Below, piece after piece: positions 19,969 to 27,766 of a stretch of DNA of 64,000 nt. Under the pieces are notes generated by a model, which saw only the letters and a list, made by a program, of their open reading frames with translations, was not told the DNA's origin and searched no databases. Made by a program: the position numbers and the translations under genes. Source of the DNA: Streptosporangium roseum DSM 43021 (GTDB lineage: Bacteria; Actinomycetota; Actinomycetes; Streptosporangiales; Streptosporangiaceae); assembly GCF_000024865.1 (NCBI RefSeq), contig NC_013595.1:3658001-3722000 (forward strand), read 5' to 3'. Numbering within the stretch: position 1 is the first letter of the stretch; every line of letters starts with the position of its first letter.

Positions 19969-21033
19969 ATGGACGGTGAACTCACGAATACCTCCCGGTC
20001 CCGCCCCGACGGCGCGGGTATCCGGCTGGCCGACATCGCCGCCCAGTCGGGGGTGAGCGAGGCCACGGTCAGCCGGGTGCTCAACGGCAAGCCCGGCGTG
20101 TCGCAGGGGACCAGGCAGGCGGTGCTGACCGCGCTCGACCTCATGGGCTACGAGCGGCCGCAGCGGCTGCGCCAGCGCAGCAACGGGCTGATCGGCCTGG
20201 TCACCCCGGAGCTGGACAACCCGATCTTCCCGGCGTTCGCCCAGGCGATCGAGAAGGCGCTGACCCAGCACGGCTACACCCCGGTGCTCTGCACCCAGCT
20301 CCCCGGTGGCGCCCCCGAGGACGAGTTCACCGAGCTGCTGATAGACCGCGGGGTCAGCGGCATCGTCTTCGTCTCCGGTCTGCACGCCGACACCACGGCC
20401 AAGATGGACCGCTACACCCGGCTGACCGACCGCGGACTGCCGATCGTCCTGCTGGACGGCTACAGCGGACGCATCGAGGCGCCGTTCATCTCCCCGGACG
20501 ACCGGGCCGCCGCGCGGCTGGCCGTACAGCATCTGGTGGATCTCGGGCACGAGCGGATCGGCCTGGCCGTCGGACCGCGCCGGTTCGTGCCGGTGATCCG
20601 CAAGATCGAGGGTTACCGGCAGGCGATGGCGCAGCTGCTGGGGGCGGGCGAGGTGGATGAGCTGATCTCGCATTCGCTGTTCTCGGTTGAGGGGGGTCAG
20701 GCGGCGGCGGCGCAGTTGCTGGAGCGGGGGTGCACGGGCATCGTGTGCGCCTCGGATCTGATGGCGCTGGGGGCGATCCGGGCGTGCCGGGATCGGGGGT
20801 TGTCGGTTCCGGCGGACGTGTCGGTGGTGGGGTTCGACGACTCGCCGCTGATCGCCTTCACCGACCCGCCGCTGACCACCGTGCGCAAGCCCATCGGCGC
20901 GATGGCCTCGGCCGCGGTGGCCACTCTCCTGGAGGAGATCAACGGCATCCGGAGCAGGCACATCGAGCTGATGTTCCAGCCCGAGCTGGTCGTGCGCCGC
21001 TCGACCGGCTCAGGCCCGCTGGTCAACCGCTAG
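19969..21033 (+). CDS. LacI-family transcriptional regulator (copy 2)
   Basis: 354 aa from ATG 19969, preceded by GGTGGGG at 19954-19960; earlier in-frame ATGs (19921, 19807) lie within the control region. Same architecture as copy 1: HTH IRLADIAAQSGVSEATVSRVL, effector domain, VVGFDDSPL. The two proteins differ mainly in the N-terminal tail, residues around DRYT(R/Q)L, and the C-terminal 48 residues, while the tract 20478-20886 is nearly identical. They probably recognise similar operators and may cross-regulate. Likely targets are the divergent ATPase and the PfkB kinase downstream, which has a matching dyad in its leader. Confidence 0.95.
   Translation: MDGELTNTSRSRPDGAGIRLADIAAQSGVSEATVSRVLNGKPGVSQGTRQAVLTALDLMGYERPQRLRQRSNGLIGLVTPELDNPIFPAFAQAIEKALTQHGYTPVLCTQLPGGAPEDEFTELLIDRGVSGIVFVSGLHADTTAKMDRYTRLTDRGLPIVLLDGYSGRIEAPFISPDDRAAARLAVQHLVDLGHERIGLAVGPRRFVPVIRKIEGYRQAMAQLLGAGEVDELISHSLFSVEGGQAAAAQLLERGCTGIVCASDLMALGAIRACRDRGLSVPADVSVVGFDDSPLIAFTDPPLTTVRKPIGAMASAAVATLLEEINGIRSRHIELMFQPELVVRRSTGSGPLVNR
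20478..20886 (+). repeat. Direct repeat copy 2 (lacI effector-domain tract)
   Basis: Partner of 2719-3127, offset 17759 bases, four mismatches in 409 bp. Same orientation. Confidence 0.9.
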
Positions 21034-21305
21034 AGGGCCGCACCGGACCTCCTCGTACCCGATCTCCGGAAGGCCGGCGGGACGGATGCCCGGTGCGCCT
21101 GCCGCGTTCCTGGTCGTGGGGATGTCCGGCCGAGGTCCGCCATCGAAACTTTCGTGAGCTTTTTCGGAGCCGTGGCGCCGGGGAATGCCGCCGCCAACGC
21201 TCGGCAGCCCCCATGAGCGGACACGGACGGGTGACGCCGGCGCTGCGGCGGGCGACCGCTCACCGGCCGGATCGGGCCGTATCCGGCGGATGGGATCATG
21301 GGGCG
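21034..21305 (+). promoter_or_regulatory. Leader of the PfkB kinase with a LacI-type operator
   Basis: 272-bp intergenic stretch. At 21144-21154 is the perfect dyad CGAAA-C-TTTCG, matching the half-sites found upstream of lacI copy 2, followed by a second TTTCGG. The rest shows no coding signal that I trust. Confidence 0.6.
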
Positions 21306-22217
21306 ATGGAGAGTGCCTACGACGTCGTCGTCATCGGCGGGACCGGGGTGGACACCACCGCCTACGTGCCCGAGCTGCCCCTGCCGTACGCCGACACCTA
21401 CGCCGTCCCCCCGATGGTCGACCGGATCGGCAACACCGGCAGCGGTGTCGCGCTCGGCTGCCACGCGCTCGGGCTGCGGGTCAAGCTGGTCGACCTGATC
21501 GGCGAGGACCCGCAGGGCCGGTTCATCCGGGCCCACATGGAGGCCCGGGGGGTGGAGTTCGCGTGGGCGCCCGCCCCCCAGGGCACCCGGCGCAGCGTCC
21601 TGCTGGTCGGCCCCGACGGGCGGCGGCTGTCGCTGTTCGACCCGCGTGACGCGCCCGGCGAGCGGCTGCCCCGGGAGCTCTACCTGGCGGCGGTGCGCGA
21701 GGCCCGGCACGTCCACGTGTCGCTCACCGGTTTCTCCCGGCACGTCTACCCCGACCTGGAGGGCGGGTCCGTCTCCACCGACCTGCACGACTGGGACGGG
21801 GAGAACGACTTCCACAAGGACTACGCCTACTCCTCCGACCTGGTCTTCCTGTCGAGCACCGCGCTCGGCTCCCGCCGCGAGGCCGTCATGCGCGACATCC
21901 TGACCGGTGGCCGCGCCAGGACCGTGATCTGCACGTCGGGCGCCGATGGCTGCCACGTCCTCGACGCCGACGGGTTCCGGCACTTCCCCGCCGCCCCGCT
22001 GCCCGGCCCGGTGGTCGACAGCAACGGAGCCGGGGACGCGTTCGTCTCCGGCGTCCTGTACGGCCTGCTCTCCGGGCGGTCCCTGGGCGACGCCGTCTCC
22101 CTCGGCGCCGTCGCCGGGGCCCACGCCTGCACGTCGGCGGGCACCCACGAGAACCCCATCGACGAGCCGGCCCTCCTCGGCCGCGGCGAGGACCTCCTCC
22201 GGTCCTCGCCGGCGTGA
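21306..22217 (+). CDS. PfkB-family carbohydrate kinase
   Basis: 303 aa. Ribokinase-fold sugar kinase: N-terminal VVIGGTGVDTTAYV, and the C-terminal PfkB signature DSNGAGDAFVSGVLYGL with catalytic Asp in GAGD. It would phosphorylate an imported sugar or nucleoside with ATP in the cytoplasm; the substrate cannot be read from sequence. ATG 21306 is chosen because the homologous N-terminus begins directly after it; the Shine-Dalgarno (GGG runs) is weak. Its leader has a LacI-type dyad and it follows lacI copy 2, so joint regulation is likely. Confidence 0.9.
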   Translation: MESAYDVVVIGGTGVDTTAYVPELPLPYADTYAVPPMVDRIGNTGSGVALGCHALGLRVKLVDLIGEDPQGRFIRAHMEARGVEFAWAPAPQGTRRSVLLVGPDGRRLSLFDPRDAPGERLPRELYLAAVREARHVHVSLTGFSRHVYPDLEGGSVSTDLHDWDGENDFHKDYAYSSDLVFLSSTALGSRREAVMRDILTGGRARTVICTSGADGCHVLDADGFRHFPAAPLPGPVVDSNGAGDAFVSGVLYGLLSGRSLGDAVSLGAVAGAHACTSAGTHENPIDEPALLGRGEDLLRSSPA

Positions 22218-22249
22218 TGTCCTGTCTTACCCGTGACGCCTCATCGACC

Positions 22250-22269
22250 ATGACTTTAGGTCATATATT
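22250..22269 (+). promoter_or_regulatory. Dyad and -10-like box upstream of the MFS gene
   Basis: ATGAC (22250-22254) and GTCAT (22260-22264) form an inverted repeat with 5-base spacer, and TATATT (22264-22269) overlaps its right edge. This AT-rich island sits 16 bases before ATG 22286, which would give a very short leader. Position suggests a repressor site on the promoter. Confidence 0.5.
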
Positions 22270-22285
22270 ATTACACTGAGTAGTT

Positions 22286-23737
22286 ATGGGGGCGGCGCAG
22301 GAGCAGACCATCCGGACGCTCATCCCGGCGCGGATCGACCGCATGCCCTGGTCGCGTTTCCACACCAGGATGGTGGCCGCGCTCGGGGTGGCCTGGGTGC
22401 TCGACGGCATGGAGATCACGATCGCCAGCGCCGTCGGCGACGTCCTGCGGGCGCCGGAGACGCTCGGACTGACCTCCACCGAGGTGGGCTTCGCCGCGAC
22501 CGTCTACCTGCTCGGCCAGGTGACGGGCGCGCTGGTGTTCGGCCGGCTGTCGGACAGGCTGGGGCGGCGCAAGCTGTTCATCTTCACGCTCGGGGTCTAT
22601 CTCGTCGCCAACGGTCTCACCGCGCTCTCGTTCGACTACTGGTGGCTGCTGCTGTTCCGGTTCATCGCCGGGACGGGCATCGGCGGTGAGTACTCGGCGA
22701 TCCACTCGGCCATCGACGAGCTCATCCCCGCCCGGTACCGCGGTCGGATCGACCTGGCGGTCAGCGGCACCTACTGGCTGGGCGCGATGATCGGCACCGC
22801 CTCCACCTTCATCCTGCTCAACCCCGACCTGCTCCCGGTGAACGTGGGCTGGCGGCTCGGCCTGCTCATCGGCCCGCTGCTCGGCCTGGCGATCTGGGGC
22901 CTGCGGAGGCACCTGCCGGAGAGCCCGCGCTGGCTGGTCATGCACGGCCGGGAGCAGGAGGCCGAGCGGGCGATCAGGGAGATCGAGGAGCACGTCCTGG
23001 AGTCCGGCAAGGAACTGCCGCCGGTGGACGAGCGCAAGACCCTGGAGATCCGGCCGCACGGCACGGTCCGCTACCGCGACGTGATCCGGGTGGTCTTCAA
23101 GGACTATCCCAAGCGGTCCGCCCTCGGCGCCACCCTGATGATCAGCCAGTCCTTCCTCTACAACGCGATCTTCTTCACCTACGTGCTGGTGCTCTCGAAC
23201 TTCTACGGGGTCAGCGCGTCGGACGCGTCGAAGTACCTGTTCCTGTTCGCGCTGGGCAACCTGCTCGGCCCGCTCCTGCTCGGCCCGCTGTTCGACATCG
23301 TCGGCCGCAAGCCGATGATCTCCTCCACCTACATCCTCTCCGGGCTCCTGCTGGCCCTGACCGGCTGGCTGTTCAAGGAGGGCGTGCTCACCGCGACGAC
23401 CCAGACGCTGCTGTGGGCGGTCATCTTCTTCGTCGCCTCCGCGGCGGCCAGCTCCGGCTACCTGACCGTCAGCGAGCTGTTCCCGCTGGAGATCCGGGCC
23501 CTGGCGATCGCGGTGTTCTTCGCGATCGCCCAGACGTTCGGCTCGCTCGGCCCGACCGTCTTCGGCGCGCTGATCGGCGACCAGGCCCATCCGGAGCCGA
23601 CCCGGCTGTTCTACGGCTACCTGTTCGCGGCGGCCATGATGGTGGCCGCCGGGATCATCACGATCTTCCTCGGGGTGAAGGCCGAGCGGGCCTCGCTGGA
23701 AGACCTCACCCCACCGCTCTCGCAGGTCGGGTCATAG
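22286..23737 (+). CDS. MFS transporter, sugar-porter-like
   Basis: 483 aa, about 12 membrane segments. Motifs of the metabolite/sugar-porter branch: GRLSDRLGRRKLF after TM2, RFIAGTGIGGEYSAIHS in TM4-5, PESPRWLVMHGRE before the central loop, and FDIVGRKPM in the second half. It should import or export a small organic acid or sugar by proton coupling. No clear ribosome site lies before ATG 22286; the mRNA may have a minimal leader. Convergent with the indolepyruvate oxidoreductase gene, whose stop it overlaps by 6 bases. Confidence 0.92.
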   Translation: MGAAQEQTIRTLIPARIDRMPWSRFHTRMVAALGVAWVLDGMEITIASAVGDVLRAPETLGLTSTEVGFAATVYLLGQVTGALVFGRLSDRLGRRKLFIFTLGVYLVANGLTALSFDYWWLLLFRFIAGTGIGGEYSAIHSAIDELIPARYRGRIDLAVSGTYWLGAMIGTASTFILLNPDLLPVNVGWRLGLLIGPLLGLAIWGLRRHLPESPRWLVMHGREQEAERAIREIEEHVLESGKELPPVDERKTLEIRPHGTVRYRDVIRVVFKDYPKRSALGATLMISQSFLYNAIFFTYVLVLSNFYGVSASDASKYLFLFALGNLLGPLLLGPLFDIVGRKPMISSTYILSGLLLALTGWLFKEGVLTATTQTLLWAVIFFVASAAASSGYLTVSELFPLEIRALAIAVFFAIAQTFGSLGPTVFGALIGDQAHPEPTRLFYGYLFAAAMMVAAGIITIFLGVKAERASLEDLTPPLSQVGS

Positions 23738-26700
23738 CGCGGCGAGCAGGGCCGCCACCCGCTCCCGGTAGGCGGCCACGTTGCGCGTCTTGACGTGCTC
23801 GTAGCCGCGGATCACCTCCGGCAGCTCGGCCAGTTCGAGGACCCGGTCCCCGGTCTCCGGGCGCAGGTGCGAGAGGGCGCGGTGCACGTCGCGGGTGTAC
23901 TCGGCGACGAGCTCGCGCTCGGTCCTGCGCACCCCGGCCATGCCGAACGGGTCCAGCCGGGTGCCGCGCAGCCCGCGCATGCCGTACAGCAGGCGGAAGG
24001 CCGGGTCGAACCAGGCGCCGAGGCGGATCTTGCGGTTCATGCCCAGGGCGCGCAGGACCGGCGGGTGCAGGTTGTAGGAGATCTTCGCGCCGGGACCGAA
24101 CTCGGCGGCGATGCGGGCCCTCTCGTCCGGGTCGAGGTGGAGGCGGGCCACCTCGTACTCGTCCTTGTAGGCCATCAGGCGGTGCAGGTGGCGGGCGTAG
24201 GCCTCGGTGATCGGGCACCGCTCCGCCGAGGTCTCCCGCTCCCGGGAGAGGACCGCGCGTACCGCGTCGGCGTAGCGGGTGGCGTAGCGCAGGTTCTGGT
24301 AGGCGACGAGGTCGGCCACCCGGACCGTCAGGATCCGGTGCAGCTCGGTGCCGGCCGCGGCGACCGAGTCGACGAGGCCGGCGACCTCGGGGCTCGCCGG
24401 CCGTCCGGCCGGTGCGGGGGCGCCGGTCGCCCGCGCCACGGACTCCGGGGCGGCGACGACGGCCCGGCCCCAGTGGAAGGCGGCGATCGTCCGCTCCGCG
24501 CTCCTGCCGCCGCCCAGGCGGATGGCCCGCTCGATCGACTCCAGGCTGAGCGGGATGAGCCCGCGCTGCCAGGCCGCGCCGACCACGATCGTGTTGGCCG
24601 GCATGTGGTCGCCGAACAGTTTCTGGGCCACGTCCTCGGCGTCGAGATAGACGTTCAGCTCGCGCCGGGTGCGCGACTCCAGCGCGCCGATCGGCGAGCC
24701 GAGGTCGGTGACGTGCGTGGACGGGTCGAGGACCATGGAGCCGGTGGGGACCAGGCTGGTGGAGACCACCGCGACGGTCCGGTCACGGCCGGCGCCGCTC
24801 AGCTGCTTGGGGTCGGTGGCGCCGATCAGGTCGAGCGCGAGGTAGGCGTCCACGCCGGCCGTGCCCGCCCGCCCGGACCGGTCGTCGTCGCCCTCGAAGA
24901 TCAGGATGTCGGAGACGACCGTGCCGCCCTTCTGGGCCAGGCCGGTCTGGTCGAGCCCGCGCGACTGCCTGCCGTCGAACATCGCGGCGGTGCCGAGGAT
25001 CTGCGCCACCGACACCACGCCGGTGCCGCCGATGCCCACCAGCCGGATCATCGTCGCCCCGGTGCGCGCCGGCGGCGCCGGCAGCGCCGGGGGAGCAGGT
25101 ACGGCGGCGCGCCTCCCGGCGGCCTTGCCCGGCGTGACGGTCAGGAAGGAGGGGCAGTCGCCCTCCAGGCAGGAGTAGTCCTTGTTGCACGACGACTGGT
25201 GGATCTCGGTCTTGCGGCCGAACTCGGTCTCCACCGGCAGCACCGACAGGCACTCGGACTTCTGCCCGCAGTCGCCGCAGCCCTCGCACACCCGCTGGTT
25301 GATCGCCACCCGCCTGACCGGGTCGGGCAGGAGGCCCTTCTTGCGCAGCCGCCTTTTCTCGGCCGCGCACTGCTGGTCGTGGACCAGCACGGTCACGCCG
25401 GGGATCGCGGCCAGCTCGCGCTGCGCCTCCTCCAGCGCGGTGCGGTCGCGGACCTCGGCGATCCGGGCCAGCCTGATCCCCCGGTAGCGCTCGGGCTCGT
25501 CGGTGGTGACGATCACCCGGCGCACGCCCTCCACCTCCAGCCAGCGGGTCAGGTCGGCCACGGCGAGGGACGGGGTGATCGTCTGGCCGCCGGTCATGGC
25601 GATGGCGCTGTTGTAGAGCAGCTTGTAGGTGATGTTGACGCCCGCGCCCACGGCGGCGCGCACGGCGAGCGAGCCGGAGTGGTGGAAGGTGCCGTCACCC
25701 AGGTTCTGGAAGATGTGCGGGGTGTCGGTGAACGGCGCCTGGCCGATCCACTGGGTGCCCTCGCCGCCCATCTGGGTCAGGCCCGTCAGCGTGCCCTTGC
25801 CCTCGCGGTTGAGCACCACCATCGTGTGACAGCCGATCCCCGCGCCCACCGGGGCGCCGTCCGGAACGGCGGTGGAGCGGTTGTGCGGGCAGCCCGAGCA
25901 GAAGAACGGGGTGCGCTCCGCGCCGAGCAGCTTCAGCGGTGCCGGGCGGGAGATCACGGCCAGGCCCTTGGCGATCTCGGCGCGGCCGTCCAGGCCCTTG
26001 CGGCGCAGCCGGAAGGCGATCGCCTTGGCGGCCAGGTCGGCGTCGACGCCCCCGGCCCGCGGGATCAGGGCCGCGCCGTTCTCGTCGAGCTTGCCGAGGA
26101 CGCGCGGGGCGTCGGCGGTGCCGTACAGGACGTCCTTGACCAGGGTCTCCAGCAGCGGGGCCTTCTCCTCGACGACCAGGATCTCCTCCAGGCCCCGGGC
26201 GAAGGTCCGGACGATGCCGGGCTCCAGCGGCCAGAGCATGCCGATCTTGAGGATGCGGACGCCGAGCTCGGCGGGGTCCACGCCCAGCCTGCGGAACCCC
26301 TCGCACACGTCGTGGTAGGCGGTGCCCGAGGCGACGATGCCGAGCCAGGCGTCACGGGGGTCGACGGTGATCCGGTTGAGGCCGTTCTCCCTTGCGTAGG
26401 CGCGCGCCAGCTCCAGACGCGGGCCGACCAGCGTCCGCTCCATCTCCAGCGACCAGGGGGTGAGCAGGGTGGCGTCCGGAGTGTGACGGTACGGCCTGCC
26501 CTCGTATTCGACGACCGGCATGACCGGGACCACCCGGCCAGGGCCGACGCCGACCGTGCCGGTGCCGTCCACCACGTTGGTGACCGCCTTCACCGCCACC
26601 CACAGGCCGCTGGCGCGGGAGGCCGAGATCGCGTGGCGGCCCAGGTCGAGCAGCTCCTGCACGCTGCCGGGGTGGACGATCGGCATGCCCAGCGCGGCGA

Positions 26701-27199
26701 GTGCGCTCTCGGTGGCCGAGGGCAGCGTCGAGGACTTGCACGTCGGGTCGTCGCCGCAGAAGGCGATCAGGCCGCCGTCGGGGTGGGCGCCGACGAAGTT
26801 GCCGTGCCGGAACGCGTCTGCCGCGCGGTCGACACCGGGGGCCTTGCCGTACCAGACGCCCAGGACGCCCGCCTTGCGCGGCCGGGGGAGCGCCGGCACG
26901 AGCTGGCTGCCCCAGACGGCGGTGGCGCCCAGTTCCTCGTTCTGGCCCGGCCGGTGCACGACGCCGAGTGGTCCGGCGTGTTTGTGGGAGCGGGCGAGTT
27001 CCTGGTCGAAGCCGCCGAGCGGGGAGCCGGGGTAGCCCGACACCATCGTGCCCGTGTCGAGGCCGGCGGAGCGGTCGGCGCGCATCTGGTCGAGGATCAC
27101 GCGGACCAGTGCCTGTGTGCCGGTCATGAAGACCTGGCCCTCGTCGAGGACGTACCGGTCGTCGGGCGTCACCTCACGGGCGTCTGCGAAGATCGTCAT
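23732..27199 (-). CDS. Fused indolepyruvate:ferredoxin oxidoreductase (IorAB-like)
   Basis: 1155 aa from ATG 27199; 26 additional upstream codons are open but unlike the family. It oxidatively decarboxylates aryl-pyruvates (or other 2-oxo acids) to acyl-CoA with ferredoxin as acceptor. The N-terminal alpha-like part has GYPGSPLGGFDQEL and, further on, the TPP-binding segment QNLGDGTFHHSG; a central Cys cluster (VCEGCGDCGQKSECL and SCNKDYSCLEGDC, about 630-680) would bind 4Fe-4S; the C-terminal gamma-like part begins GIGGTGVVSVAQIL. The single-chain length equals the known fused aerobic form. A divergent Lrp regulator suggests control by an amino acid. No ferredoxin gene is adjacent. Confidence 0.93.
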   Translation of the reverse strand: MTIFADAREVTPDDRYVLDEGQVFMTGTQALVRVILDQMRADRSAGLDTGTMVSGYPGSPLGGFDQELARSHKHAGPLGVVHRPGQNEELGATAVWGSQLVPALPRPRKAGVLGVWYGKAPGVDRAADAFRHGNFVGAHPDGGLIAFCGDDPTCKSSTLPSATESALAALGMPIVHPGSVQELLDLGRHAISASRASGLWVAVKAVTNVVDGTGTVGVGPGRVVPVMPVVEYEGRPYRHTPDATLLTPWSLEMERTLVGPRLELARAYARENGLNRITVDPRDAWLGIVASGTAYHDVCEGFRRLGVDPAELGVRILKIGMLWPLEPGIVRTFARGLEEILVVEEKAPLLETLVKDVLYGTADAPRVLGKLDENGAALIPRAGGVDADLAAKAIAFRLRRKGLDGRAEIAKGLAVISRPAPLKLLGAERTPFFCSGCPHNRSTAVPDGAPVGAGIGCHTMVVLNREGKGTLTGLTQMGGEGTQWIGQAPFTDTPHIFQNLGDGTFHHSGSLAVRAAVGAGVNITYKLLYNSAIAMTGGQTITPSLAVADLTRWLEVEGVRRVIVTTDEPERYRGIRLARIAEVRDRTALEEAQRELAAIPGVTVLVHDQQCAAEKRRLRKKGLLPDPVRRVAINQRVCEGCGDCGQKSECLSVLPVETEFGRKTEIHQSSCNKDYSCLEGDCPSFLTVTPGKAAGRRAAVPAPPALPAPPARTGATMIRLVGIGGTGVVSVAQILGTAAMFDGRQSRGLDQTGLAQKGGTVVSDILIFEGDDDRSGRAGTAGVDAYLALDLIGATDPKQLSGAGRDRTVAVVSTSLVPTGSMVLDPSTHVTDLGSPIGALESRTRRELNVYLDAEDVAQKLFGDHMPANTIVVGAAWQRGLIPLSLESIERAIRLGGGRSAERTIAAFHWGRAVVAAPESVARATGAPAPAGRPASPEVAGLVDSVAAAGTELHRILTVRVADLVAYQNLRYATRYADAVRAVLSRERETSAERCPITEAYARHLHRLMAYKDEYEVARLHLDPDERARIAAEFGPGAKISYNLHPPVLRALGMNRKIRLGAWFDPAFRLLYGMRGLRGTRLDPFGMAGVRRTERELVAEYTRDVHRALSHLRPETGDRVLELAELPEVIRGYEHVKTRNVAAYRERVAALLAAL

Positions 27200-27313
27200 G
27201 ATCGTGGTCCCGTCTGTCTGCACCGCTTCGATTGCCCGCAAGGTTATGTCAGGTGGACCGAAATCCGATGTCAACATTTATGGCGATTATGGGATTGGTT
27301 AGCATCTGTTGCC
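27200..27313. promoter_or_regulatory. Divergent promoter region of the oxidoreductase and lrp genes
   Basis: 114 bp with an AT-rich core (27270-27305) unlike its surroundings, the expected place for Lrp binding. TAGCAT at 27300-27305 is a possible -10 box for lrp; a transcript starting there would be leaderless at ATG 27314. Confidence 0.45.
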
Positions 27314-27766
27314 ATGGATGCAACGGATCGCGCAATTCTCGGTCTCCTGCAGGTGGAGGGGCGGCTCAGCAACCTCGAACTCGCCGAGCGCGTGCGGCTG
27401 ACCCCCTCGCCGTGCCTGCGCCGGGTCCGCAACCTTGAGGAGGCGGGGGTGATAACCGGCTACCGGGCCGTGGTCGACCCCGCCGCGGTCGGGCGCGGGT
27501 TCCAGGTCCTCGCCTACGTCGAGTTGGAGGGGCAGGACGCCGAGACCGTGACCGCCTTCGAGGCGGCGGTCATGGAGATCGACGACGTGGTCGAGTGCCT
27601 GCGCATGTTCGGCCGCCCCGACTACGTGCTGCGGGTCGCCGTGCCCGACATGGACTCCTACAGCCAGCTCTGCCTGGAGAAGCTCGGCCGCCTGCCCGGA
27701 CTCGACAAGCTCACCTCCCAGATCGCCATGAAGGCACTCAAGCCGGGCGGCGTTCTGCCGCTGTGA
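27314..27766 (+). CDS. Lrp/AsnC-family regulator
   Basis: 150 aa. N-terminal winged HTH (MDATDRAILGLLQVEGRLSN, then LAERVRLTPSPCLRRVRNLEEAGVI) and a C-terminal RAM/ACT-like effector domain (YVELEGQDAETVTAFE... VAVPDMDSYSQL). It probably senses an amino acid and controls the divergent oxidoreductase gene for aromatic or branched amino acid breakdown. Its last 29 bases overlap the convergent phosphatase gene. Confidence 0.95.
   Translation: MDATDRAILGLLQVEGRLSNLELAERVRLTPSPCLRRVRNLEEAGVITGYRAVVDPAAVGRGFQVLAYVELEGQDAETVTAFEAAVMEIDDVVECLRMFGRPDYVLRVAVPDMDSYSQLCLEKLGRLPGLDKLTSQIAMKALKPGGVLPL

Noticed and set aside
23795..27310. Plus-strand open frame opposite the indolepyruvate oxidoreductase, in frame with lrp
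   Set aside because: Arises from codon bias of the opposite gene; the real lrp starts at 27314 with the usual family N-terminus.
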